DNA from: Lachnospiraceae bacterium UBA3332
Lineage (GTDB): Bacteria > Bacillota > Clostridia > Lachnospirales > Lachnospiraceae
Direction of reading: 5' to 3'
DNA length: 24,521 nucleotides
Assembly: GCA_002361095.1 (NCBI GenBank)
Contig: DERU01000202.1
Coordinates: forward strand, 1-24,521
Part shown: positions 14,279-20,924 of the stretch, one piece after another
Position numbering within the stretch: position 1 is the stretch's first letter
How the letters are laid out: each line of letters starts with the position of its first letter
The notes under the pieces: generated by a model
Told to the model about the DNA's origin: nothing
The model's database searches: none
What the model saw: only the letters and a program-made list of their open reading frames with translations
Program-made: the position numbers and the translations under genes

Positions 14279-14411
14279 GACCTGTCGCAAAAGCAAATTG
14301 CGTAGGTGAGAACAGTCAGGTTCTGCGGGAATTGACGAAAAAGGGAGAAAAAGGTTTCCCTGACATGCTTTTTCGCATAGGGTATGAGTAAAATACCATG
14401 GTAGGGAAAGC
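14279..14411 (+). promoter_or_regulatory. Structured 5' leader of the ZIP transporter gene
   Basis: Several stems can be drawn by eye. ACCT/AGGT with CGCAA/TTGCG lies at about 14280-14307, and a GAAC/GTTC hairpin follows near 14310-14323. A three-way junction comes last: TTTCCCT (14355-14361) pairs with AGGGAAA (14403-14409) and encloses ATGC/GCAT (14365-14368/14375-14378) and GGTAT/ATACC (14381-14385/14393-14397). The closing arm contains the only ribosome-binding-like sequence before ATG14412. I do not recognise it as a known riboswitch class. No clear -35/-10 pair was found between 14244 and 14279. Confidence 0.5.
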
Positions 14412-15203
14412 ATGGGAAATGCAGTGTTTTATGCAGCCTGCGGTACCGGCTTCACATTTTTGATGACGGTGCTGGGGGCTGCAGTTGTTTTTGTTTTGAA
14501 AAAGGATTTGGCTCCCAAAATCGAGCGGGCATGCATGGGATTTGCGGCGGGCGTGATGCTGGCTGCTTCCGTCTGGTCACTTTTGATTCCGGCGATAGAG
14601 GACGCAGACGTTTTTTCGGGCCCCAAGTGGCTTCCCGTTGCGGTCGGCTTTGCGGGGGGCGGGGTATTCCTGTTTTTGACTGACCGGATTGTTGCGGGCT
14701 GGTTTGGCAGGGTCGGGAAGGAGCGGCGGTTTTTCGGGATGAAAAAGGATACGACGCTGCTTCTTGCCGCAATTGCGCTGCATAATATTCCGCAGGGAAT
14801 GGCCACGGGGCTTGCTTTTTTGATGGCGTTGCAGGGGAACGGAAAGAAAGTATTTGCGGCGGCGGTGGTACTGGCCCTTGGCATCGGACTGCAGAACCTT
14901 CCGGAAGGGAGCGCGGTGGCGCTGCCGATTCGGCGTGACGGAATTGACAAAAAGCGGGCGTTTTTAATCAGTGCGGGAGCGGGCGTTTTGGAGCCGGTCT
15001 GCGGCATCGGTATTGCGTTGTTAGGCGGGAGGGCCGGGAGCGTTATGCCGTGGCTTTTGTCTTTTGCGGCGGGGGCGATGCTTTATGTGATTGCGGAAGA
15101 ACTGATTCCGGAAGCGACGGGTGAGGACAATGACCGTTTCGGCGTATTCGGGGTAATGATCGGATTTTTGGTGATGATGGTATTGGATGTAGCGCTGGGA
15201 TGA
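14412..15203 (+). CDS. ZIP-family metal transporter (GufA-like)
   Basis: A 263-aa inner-membrane transporter with about eight hydrophobic helices, of the type that imports divalent metals such as zinc, iron or manganese. The fourth-helix motif reads ALHNIPQGMA (His124-Asn125-Pro127-Gln128) and the fifth-helix motif GLQNLPEGSA (Gln161-Asn162-Glu165). In most family members the first motif is HNxPEG, so a metal-bridging Glu is Gln here. A charged cytoplasmic loop at 98-113 contains few His residues. ATG14412 has only a weak AGGGAAAG ribosome binding site, which is predicted to be paired in the leader. The end overlaps or nearly touches the next small gene (ATGA at 15200). Substrate metal is not readable from sequence. 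Confidence 0.88.
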   Translation: MGNAVFYAACGTGFTFLMTVLGAAVVFVLKKDLAPKIERACMGFAAGVMLAASVWSLLIPAIEDADVFSGPKWLPVAVGFAGGGVFLFLTDRIVAGWFGRVGKERRFFGMKKDTTLLLAAIALHNIPQGMATGLAFLMALQGNGKKVFAAAVVLALGIGLQNLPEGSAVALPIRRDGIDKKRAFLISAGAGVLEPVCGIGIALLGGRAGSVMPWLLSFAAGAMLYVIAEELIPEATGEDNDRFGVFGVMIGFLVMMVLDVALG

Positions 15204-15220
15204 AGCGCAGGGAGGCAGCG

Positions 15221-15442
15221 ATGTTTGGAAAAAAGAAGCCCGTTTTGCGGGAAAGCTTTGACAGGGAAAAGGAATATCCTGTGATTAGAAGCAGCATTTG
15301 CACGGGGGAACAGGTTGCCGGATTCAAGGAGAAGGAAAGCGGGAGGTTTAGGGAGATTCTGTGCATCCGCTCCAGGGAGGATCAGAAGCTTTTTTTGGAG
15401 ACGTATGGCCTTGGCCTTGAGGAAGTGCGCAGGGAATGGTAA
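15221..15442 (+). CDS. Small conserved-looking protein of unknown function
   Basis: A 73-aa charged cytoplasmic protein beginning MFGKKKPVLRES. Its middle part, PVIRSSICTGEQVAGF, is followed by a strand-turn-strand region and the C-terminal SREDQKLFLETYGL. I recall similar short proteins from Lachnospiraceae, often automatically labelled aspartate dehydrogenase. A complete dehydrogenase is impossible at this size, so that name should not be used. ATG15221 follows GGAGG at 15211-15215. An alternative in-frame ATG15200 overlaps the ZIP stop as ATGA. It is likely part of the same transcript as the ZIP gene, with the HD-domain gene 80 bp downstream. Confidence 0.7.
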   Translation: MFGKKKPVLRESFDREKEYPVIRSSICTGEQVAGFKEKESGRFREILCIRSREDQKLFLETYGLGLEEVRREW

Positions 15443-15521
15443 AGGCAGGGAACTGCCGTGTCGTTTTGCGGCGGATAAGCCGGGTAAATTTTGCCAAACG
15501 GATAAAAGAATGGAGGATACG

Positions 15522-16664
15522 ATGGAAAAGGAAATGTCAAGTGCCGTACCGGATGGAAAATTGCAAGGGCAGGACGGTGCGCAGGGATTTGAGGCGGCAC
15601 AGTTTATGGAGTTTTTGGGAAAGGTGGAGAAACTCAAGTCGGTTCCGCGTCATTGCGTTACGGCGGACGGCGTGCAGGAAAATGTTGCGGGGCACAGCTG
15701 GCGCGCGGCCCTGATGGCATATCTGATGAAAAACGAGTTGGAGGAGGTCGATATCGATAAAGTCATCCGGATGTGTCTGATCCATGACATTGGGGAGGCT
15801 GTGACGGGGGACATTCCCACTTTCGAGAAAAATGAAATTCACGAGCAGGCGGAAAGGCAGGCGGTGGACGCGCTTCTGGGGATTTTGCCGCTGCCGCTAT
15901 GTGGGGAATGGAAGGAATTGTTTGCGGAGATGGAGGCTTTGGAGTCAAGAGAGGCCAAAGTCTATAAGGCGATTGATAAGCTGGAGGCCGTGATACAGCA
16001 TAATGAAAGCGATATCCGTACATGGCTTCCGCTGGAATATGAACTTCAGCAGACTTATGCGGCCCAAAATGTGTCAGGCTTTCCCTTTTTGGAAAAGCTG
16101 CAGGAAGAAGCCGTGGCGCGGACCAGGGAAAAAATCGCGGCGTGTGGGGAGGAGTCCGGAACTGCTTTGACACAAGAGAAGGATAGCTGGCGCATGCAGC
16201 GTGATGCAGTGGAACTGGTGCGCAAGAAGCTTTCGGTAAAACGGACGGATAGACAGGAGCAGAAGCGCAGCCGGCAAAAGGAGCGGGCGCAGCAAAAACA
16301 ATCGGCTAAAGAGCAGCGGCAGCAGGAGAGGCAGAAAAAGCGGCAGGAGAGGGAAACTGTCCGGGCGGAGAGGATGGCGGAAGTAAAGACGCTTTTGCGT
16401 TTGGCAGAGTTTGTGATGCTTGTGGTTTTTGTATTCCTGGCAATTGATCAGGCAGGACTCTACGGGTTTTTGTTTGTGTGGCTGTTTGCTGCGGCGATGG
16501 CGGTTTGTGCGGCGCTTGTGCTTTTGGGAATTTTGCGGAGCATTGCCAAAAAAAGAAGCGGTATCATCTTCCTTGCCGCGATTGCAGGCATTTTGGTTTG
16601 TACGGCTTGGTTTATTTTTCTTGTGTCCTCACAGGGGCTGGGTTTTGGCCCCGTGCCCAATTAA
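15522..16664 (+). CDS. HD-domain nucleotidase-like protein with basic coiled coil and three membrane helices
   Basis: 380 aa in three parts. Residues 25-205 form an HD hydrolase domain of the YfbR/HDDC2 type (5'-deoxynucleotidases). Key residues Arg43, His58, His88-Asp89, Glu92, Asp97 and Asp152 are all in place, so it should be active on nucleoside monophosphates or similar. Residues 234-290 are an extreme Lys/Arg/Gln/Glu-rich helix, probably a coiled coil or a nucleic-acid- or membrane-facing stalk. Residues 293-369 give three hydrophobic helices (about 293-308, 312-337, 347-369), ending in a short tail. The HD domain would be tethered at the inner membrane on the cytoplasmic side. ATG15522 follows GGAGG at 15512-15516; the frame is open further upstream, but that part overlaps the previous gene. 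The usual YfbR/HDDC2 protein is about 200 aa and soluble, so the C-terminal half is extra. Confidence 0.82.
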   Translation: MEKEMSSAVPDGKLQGQDGAQGFEAAQFMEFLGKVEKLKSVPRHCVTADGVQENVAGHSWRAALMAYLMKNELEEVDIDKVIRMCLIHDIGEAVTGDIPTFEKNEIHEQAERQAVDALLGILPLPLCGEWKELFAEMEALESREAKVYKAIDKLEAVIQHNESDIRTWLPLEYELQQTYAAQNVSGFPFLEKLQEEAVARTREKIAACGEESGTALTQEKDSWRMQRDAVELVRKKLSVKRTDRQEQKRSRQKERAQQKQSAKEQRQQERQKKRQERETVRAERMAEVKTLLRLAEFVMLVVFVFLAIDQAGLYGFLFVWLFAAAMAVCAALVLLGILRSIAKKRSGIIFLAAIAGILVCTAWFIFLVSSQGLGFGPVPN

Positions 16665-16670
16665 GTTCTG

Positions 16671-16700
16671 CAGGGTAACGGTTTGGGAACCGTTACCCTG
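16671..16700. repeat. Perfect hairpin between convergent genes
   Basis: CAGGGTAACGGTT (16671-16683) and AACCGTTACCCTG (16688-16700) pair over 13 bp with loop TGGG. There is no T-tract after it on either strand. It lies between the ends of the HD gene and the ferritin-like gene, and it probably marks the end of both transcripts. Confidence 0.75.
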
Positions 16701-16721
16701 TCAGGGAAACTTTGGACAATA

Positions 16722-17240
16722 TCAGCAGTTTTGCCGAAGTTCTTCCAGCATTTCGCAGAAAATTTGTACGTGAATTTGTTCGTCCAGGATGATGCGGTCA
16801 AGCATATCGACGATGTATGCGTCCCGGATCTGTTCCGCCTGGCGGCGGTATTTGAGGATGGTGTTTTGTTCCCTTTGCAGGGAATTTTTCAACAGTGCTT
16901 CCGTTTGCAGGGGATAATGGTTACAGGCCGGGGACCAATAGCAGGGCCGTCTGCCGTTACAGGTCCATAGCCGGGGGTCTGCCCCCAGCATGTGGGCCAG
17001 ATGGGCGAAGATATCCAAATGGCGCATTTCCACGATGCTGATTTTGTGGAAAATGTGTGAAAACTCTTCGCTGCGGTCTGCGAGTATCGTGTTGTTGTAG
17101 ATGTAAAGGCTTACCGCAGACATTTCGGAATCACAGGAACCGACGTTGGAAAGCATTTCCGCAGCATAGGCCGGGTTGGGACATTCCACGCACAGGGGCG
17201 GATAGGGCGACGGATCCGAGAATGAGGAAATAGAGATCAT
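16722..17240 (-). CDS. Ferritin-like diiron protein (manganese-catalase-like family)
   Basis: A 172-aa four-helix-bundle protein. The dimetal site is readable as Glu39, Glu71-x2-His74 (EMRH), Glu124 and Glu154-x2-His157 (DEQIH), the classic E/ExxH/E/ExxH pattern of ferritins, rubrerythrins and manganese catalases. Extra cysteines form CVEC at 17-20 and a C-x5-C-x5-C cluster at 94-106 between helices two and three. These might bind another metal or a disulfide; this is inference. A role in peroxide or metal handling is likely. ATG17240 follows AAGGAG. It is divergent from the ECF sigma operon, with 128 bp between the starts. No signal peptide or membrane helix is present. Confidence 0.8.
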   Translation of the reverse strand: MISISSFSDPSPYPPLCVECPNPAYAAEMLSNVGSCDSEMSAVSLYIYNNTILADRSEEFSHIFHKISIVEMRHLDIFAHLAHMLGADPRLWTCNGRRPCYWSPACNHYPLQTEALLKNSLQREQNTILKYRRQAEQIRDAYIVDMLDRIILDEQIHVQIFCEMLEELRQNC

Positions 17241-17321
17241 GAAGCACTCCTTTTTATAAAGAAACGATTTAGTCTGTTACAATATAGTAGGGCAGGACAA
17301 AAAATATGACGGCAATGTGCA

Positions 17322-17342
17322 ACGCAGCGGGCAAAGCTGCGT
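17322..17342 (+). promoter_or_regulatory. Leader hairpin of the first ECF sigma operon
   Basis: ACGCAGC (17322-17328) pairs with GCTGCGT (17336-17342) around GGGCAAA, ending 13 nt before the ribosome binding site GGGAGG (17356-17361). There is no T-run, so it is a leader stem rather than a terminator. The promoter itself is unclear: TACAATATAGT at 17278-17288 is -10-like, but no matching -35 is seen. Confidence 0.4.
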
Positions 17343-17368
17343 CATGACAGGCAAAGGGAGGAAAGTCA

Positions 17369-17929
17369 ATGGAGGACGAAAGAATCATTGATCTGTACTG
17401 GGCGCGGCGGGAAAATGCGATCGTGGAGACGGATAAAAAGTACGGAAATTATTGCATGAGCATCGCTTTACATATTTTGAAAAGCCCGGAGGATTCGGAG
17501 GAGTGCGTGAACGATACATGGATGAAGGCGTGGGATTCCATGCCCCCTAAAAGACCGGACTTTCTTGCGGCTTTTTTGGGGAAAATTACAAGAAACCTTT
17601 CCATCAGCCGTTACCGGATGAGTCATGCCCGTAAACGGGGCAGCGGGGAGGTGGAACTTTTGCTTTTGGAGTTGGAGGAGTGCCTGCCGTCGGCCAAGAG
17701 TGTGGAGGAGGAAATCGAGGGAAAAGAAACCGCCGCGTCCATCGACCGCTTTTTGTACGGAATCGACGAGGAAAGCAGGAAGATTTTTGTGCGCCGCTAT
17801 TTTTTCGTGGATTCGATAAAAGAAATTGCAGCGCGCTACGGTATCAGCGAGAGCAAGGTAAAATCGCAGCTTTTTAGGATGCGGGGCAGACTCAAAGACC
17901 ATTTGGAGAAAGAGGGCGTGGTATTGTGA
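17369..17929 (+). CDS. ECF-type sigma factor
   Basis: A 186-aa sigma-70-family factor of the extracytoplasmic-function group. Region 2 runs from about 17 to 90, with DSEECVNDTWMKAW as the core-binding and -10-recognition helix. Region 4 runs from about 125 to 180 and contains a helix-turn-helix at IKEIAARYGISESKVKSQLFRMR. A somewhat long acidic linker joins them. ATG17369 follows GGGAGG at good distance. It overlaps the next gene by GTGA (17926-17929), the normal sigma/anti-sigma arrangement. It should direct RNA polymerase to a stress- or envelope-related regulon that includes its own operon. The signal is unknown. Confidence 0.9.
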   Translation: MEDERIIDLYWARRENAIVETDKKYGNYCMSIALHILKSPEDSEECVNDTWMKAWDSMPPKRPDFLAAFLGKITRNLSISRYRMSHARKRGSGEVELLLLELEECLPSAKSVEEEIEGKETAASIDRFLYGIDEESRKIFVRRYFFVDSIKEIAARYGISESKVKSQLFRMRGRLKDHLEKEGVVL

Positions 17930-18885
17930 AAAAAAGTGAGAAGCTTTTGGATGCGATCGGTCAGATTGACGACCGGCTGGTGGAGGAAGCCGCGCGGGAG
18001 GAGGCCGTCCCTGGCCGGAAGCGGAAGAAGAGGACGGTTCTGCTGCGTTGGCAGGGGGCGTTGGCAGCCTGTGCCCTTTTGGCGGTCTGCATCGGAATGT
18101 TCCGTACGCTGGAACGCATGGGCGCGCTGCAGCCGTTTACGGGAGACTGCGGAGGGAAACAGGCGGAAGAGATCGCCATGGATGCCTGTGGGTCGCCGCA
18201 GGAGCGGGCAGAAGCGTGCGCGCAGGAGGAGACACCGCCTGCGGCAGGGGAATATGCATTGGCGGACAGCCCTGCAGAACCGGCGGCAGCTGCGGAAACG
18301 TTGGAAGGGACACGGCAGGCTGCTGCGGAAAGCAGTAAGGAAGAATTTGAAAATAACGGACCAAACGGCGCAGGACAGGAAGAGGGCAGTCAGGATGATC
18401 TGCAGGAAAAGAAAGGAGCGCTGCAGGATCGCCCGGCGCTTTTGACGGAACGGAAAAAAGCGGGAGGAAAGCAGGACGGCAGTCAAGCGGAACAGGGCGT
18501 GGTGGGCCAGGAAATCTGCCTGTATCCGGAGGCGGAGACAGTCCCGGTGACGGCCGCAGTGCTGGAATGCAGCGCGCAAAGCCTGTGCTATGTCTTTACC
18601 AATCAAGGGGAGAAAACGGTTTTGCTGCGGGAGGAATACGGATTGGAGCGCATGTCGGAAGACCGTTGGGAGACCGTCAGCCCGCAGGCCAAGGAAAGCC
18701 GGGAATTATCCGAAGTATCTTTACTGACAGGGGAAAGCCGGGAGGAAACCATATTTTTTACCGATAGGTACGGAACCCTTACGGCAGGAACCTATCGGAT
18801 CGCAATATCCTACCGAATGGAAAATCCGCAGCAGGAAGAAAGCGGTATATACAATACCTATCTGGAATTTACCGTTTCTCCATGA
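17926..18885 (+). CDS. Membrane-anchored partner of the ECF sigma factor, with low-complexity linker and Ig-like domain
   Basis: A 319-aa single-pass membrane protein, the likely anti-sigma factor. Residues 1-40 are a short cytoplasmic domain (KKSEKLLDAIGQIDDRLVEEA) followed by a basic stretch. Residues 44-60 are a membrane helix. Residues 65-195 form an Ala/Glu/Gln-rich disordered linker. Residues 200-319 form an Ig-like beta domain facing outside, including the REEYGLERMSEDRWETV segment seen in extracellular proteins of related bacteria. The GTG17926 start overlaps the sigma stop. No zinc-binding anti-sigma motif (HxxxCxxC) is present, so the assignment rests on position and topology. The outer domain may be the sensor. 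Confidence 0.75.
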   Translation: MKKSEKLLDAIGQIDDRLVEEAAREEAVPGRKRKKRTVLLRWQGALAACALLAVCIGMFRTLERMGALQPFTGDCGGKQAEEIAMDACGSPQERAEACAQEETPPAAGEYALADSPAEPAAAAETLEGTRQAAAESSKEEFENNGPNGAGQEEGSQDDLQEKKGALQDRPALLTERKKAGGKQDGSQAEQGVVGQEICLYPEAETVPVTAAVLECSAQSLCYVFTNQGEKTVLLREEYGLERMSEDRWETVSPQAKESRELSEVSLLTGESREETIFFTDRYGTLTAGTYRIAISYRMENPQQEESGIYNTYLEFTVSP

Positions 18886-18939
18886 TAGCTAAGGTCTGTG
18901 TTCCGCCGCCCGGCTTTTGAAATTCCAAGGCATTGGCTT

Positions 18940-19512
18940 TTAAATAATGTCGGAATCCGGCTGTTGGTGGCGGACAATCCTGACGGCAGTCAGAACGGTG
19001 ACAAGGTTTAAAATTCCTTCTGCCAGCAGGGAAATACCGGACAGCATAATCAGAATTTTGGCGCTTTCGGACGGGCGGAAAATCAGGAAAAATCCGATGA
19101 TTCCGGTCAGGATTGCGGCGGCAAAAATCAGCCACCACCACCGGATGCCAAAAATCCGGGAATCCAGCGCGATCTGTATTTTCAGCAGACCGTCCATAAG
19201 AATATATAATCCCAGCACGATGCCGATAAAAACCAGCACATCCTCTGCTTTGGCGATGGTCAGAAAGCCGAGGGCAATCAGCAAAAGACCCAGGGCCAGA
19301 TCGTACTGGAATGCCAGCCGGAACAGGTCTTTGGAAAAGTAACCGATCAGTTTCACGACACCGAAAAGGATCAGCAGGGAACCGAAAATTCCGGCTATCG
19401 CAGGGAGAACCAGTTCCGGGACGGCAATCAGTAAAACGCCGAGGACACAAAACAGGACGGATAAAACGATGTATCCGATTTTAGCGGTTTTCATGGCTTT
19501 GATAGAACGCAT
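18940..19512 (-). CDS. DUF308 (HdeD-like) membrane protein
   Basis: A 190-aa protein with about six hydrophobic helices arranged as three repeated pairs, each pair containing the family-like Gly-rich G-LLI-FG-VxLI pattern. DUF308 proteins include HdeD of E. coli, linked to acid stress, but their biochemical role is not known. ATG19512 follows AAAGGAGG; the frame extends upstream to 19638, but that part would be translated from the promoter region. It ends 54 bp from the converging anti-sigma gene without a clear terminator. The adjacent tetR gene is upstream on the same strand, separated by about 180 bp. Confidence 0.85.
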   Translation of the reverse strand: MRSIKAMKTAKIGYIVLSVLFCVLGVLLIAVPELVLPAIAGIFGSLLILFGVVKLIGYFSKDLFRLAFQYDLALGLLLIALGFLTIAKAEDVLVFIGIVLGLYILMDGLLKIQIALDSRIFGIRWWWLIFAAAILTGIIGFFLIFRPSESAKILIMLSGISLLAEGILNLVTVLTAVRIVRHQQPDSDII

Positions 19513-19602
19513 GGCGATTCCTCCTTTGCCTTGGGGAAGCGTTTCGCAGTGCAAAAAAACGGTGGTGAAAAGCTGCCTGCAGCCGCCAAGGTCTTTATGT
19601 AC

Positions 19603-19611
19603 AATATAGCA
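19603..19611 (-). promoter_or_regulatory. Possible extended -10 promoter of the DUF308 gene
   Basis: Minus-strand TGCTATATT is an extended -10 (TGn plus TATATT, 5 of 6). No good -35 lies 17 bp upstream, which extended -10 promoters can tolerate. It lies about 90 bp before the start. Confidence 0.4.
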
Positions 19612-19693
19612 GAAACAAATATTTGAAGGAATGGTCATACATTCCGTCTTGTTGCAAAACTAGACATTTTATGGGAAATGCATAAGAAAAGCA

Positions 19694-20257
19694 TTATACT
19701 TCGCCCGTTACGCTGCGCCGCACCATTTCTTCCAGCATTCCTTTTTTCAGTTTTCCCATCCGGATAAAAACCGCCCGGATATCTTGCCGCATATCCCCGC
19801 TCAACCAGTCTATGATGGCTCCGAAGCATATCCATTTATAATAGCGTATAATCGCGTTTTGGTCGTCCGCCTTTAAAGGGGAGCCGGCAAACGCCGTAGT
19901 GATATAGGCAGATACGGCGTGTTCGCATACTTTCCAGAGGTGCTGCTCAAAAGTATCCCGGTTGGCGGAATGATACAGATGCAGGGCGGCGCGCTTGTTT
20001 TCCAGCGCGAAGGAGACAGCCACGTCCAAACCCTCTTCCAGGGAATCGACGGTGGGATGTTCCCGGATGATTGCATTGGCTTCCTCCAAAACGATTTCCT
20101 CAATCATGGACGGAAGATCCTGGTAGTGATAATAAAATGAATTACGGTTAATTCCACAATCTTCCACAATATCTTTAATTGTGATCTGGCTGACGGGCCG
20201 CGCGTTCAAAAGCTTGATGAAAGAATTGCGGATTGCCTGTTTGGTGAAATTTGGCAA
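19694..20257 (-). CDS. TetR/AcrR-family transcriptional regulator
   Basis: A 187-aa repressor-type protein. Residues 1-50 form the TetR DNA-binding domain, with the helix-turn-helix segment ITIKDIVEDCGINRNSFYYHYQD. The C-terminal ligand domain (about 60-187) resembles the group related to DhaS, with WICFGAIIDWLSGDM. The start is uncertain. ATG20272 has no ribosome binding site, whereas TTG20257 (MPNFTKQAIRNSF) lies 8 bp behind GGAGG and matches how homologues begin, so I chose 20257. A near-consensus promoter lies at 20305-20333. The dyad ATATC-TC-GATAT at 20271-20282 is a possible autoregulatory site. Its target could be itself, the DUF308 gene downstream or genes outside the window. Confidence 0.87.
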   Translation of the reverse strand: MPNFTKQAIRNSFIKLLNARPVSQITIKDIVEDCGINRNSFYYHYQDLPSMIEEIVLEEANAIIREHPTVDSLEEGLDVAVSFALENKRAALHLYHSANRDTFEQHLWKVCEHAVSAYITTAFAGSPLKADDQNAIIRYYKWICFGAIIDWLSGDMRQDIRAVFIRMGKLKKGMLEEMVRRSVTGEV

Positions 20258-20304
20258 GTCTTGTACCTCCATATCTCGATATTGTTTTGTGAACCCTTAT
20301 CCCT

Positions 20305-20333
20305 ACTATATTAATTTTGGCTGCGGCAGTCAA
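20305..20333 (-). promoter_or_regulatory. Promoter of the tetR-type gene
   Basis: On the minus strand TTGACT (20328-20333), a 17-bp spacer and TATAGT (20305-20310), each 5 of 6 matches. The predicted transcript start is near 20298, so the ATATC/GATAT dyad lies at about +16 to +28. Confidence 0.7.
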
Positions 20334-20435
20334 TAAAGTTTTTGAAAAGGATGCAAACTTTTTGGCCGGTTTGGACATCTGTAAAATAAAGAAGATAACC
20401 GTAAGTCCGGTTGGAAAAGAAAAGGAGCAAAGTAT

Positions 20436-20924
20436 ATGGGGCAGGATATTTATGACCGCACCGTTTCCTACATTTTGGAAAATCAGGAAAAGTTTTACCG
20501 GCTGGCATACAGCTATGTCAAAAACCGGGACGGCGCGTTGGATGTGGTGCAGAACGCGATTTGCAGGGGACTGGAAAAATGCTATGGCCTGAAAAATCCG
20601 GATGCCATAAAGACATGGTTTTACCGGATTGTGGTCAATGAATCCCTGCAATATCTCCGCAAATGCGGGCGGGAATCGGTAAGCGCCGACGGAGAACTGC
20701 CGGAGCAGATTTACCGGGAGAAGGCCTTTGGGGAGGGGCAGGAAGTGTATGAGGCGGTGCAAAGACTCACGGAGCCGTCAAAAACCGTGGTGGTTTTGCA
20801 CTTTTATGAAGGCTTGACGCTCAAACAGATCTCAAAAATTACAAGAACCAACTTAAATACGGTCAAATCAAGACTGTATGGGGCGCTGCATAAACTGGAA
20901 AAAGATTTGGAGGTGTTGGCATGA
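20436..20924 (+). CDS. ECF-type sigma factor (SigV-like group)
   Basis: A 162-aa compact ECF sigma factor. Region 2 covers about 15-75 (FYRLAYSYVKNRDGALDVVQNA) and region 4 about 103-158 (LTLKQISKITRTNLNTVKSRL). ATG20436 follows AAGGAG 8 bp upstream. The TGA stop overlaps the ATG of the downstream anti-sigma gene (ATGA, 20921-20924). The partner's RsiV-like fold suggests this belongs with the SigV type, which in Bacillus and Clostridioides responds to lysozyme; here that is inference from the neighbour. No promoter could be assigned with confidence upstream. Confidence 0.9.
   Translation: MGQDIYDRTVSYILENQEKFYRLAYSYVKNRDGALDVVQNAICRGLEKCYGLKNPDAIKTWFYRIVVNESLQYLRKCGRESVSADGELPEQIYREKAFGEGQEVYEAVQRLTEPSKTVVVLHFYEGLTLKQISKITRTNLNTVKSRLYGALHKLEKDLEVLA

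Noticed and set aside
14186..14411. Identification of the ZIP leader as a yybP-ykoY manganese or NiCo riboswitch
   Set aside because: The characteristic conserved loop sequences of those classes are not visible. I report it only as an unassigned structured leader.
15221..15442. Labelling the small protein as aspartate dehydrogenase
   Set aside because: At 73 aa with no Rossmann dinucleotide-binding motif, it cannot be that enzyme.
18613..18623. AAAACGGTTTT, the same core as the putative operator at 11199
   Set aside because: It lies inside the anti-sigma coding sequence and lacks the flanking symmetry, so it is probably chance. It also shows the core alone is not strong evidence.
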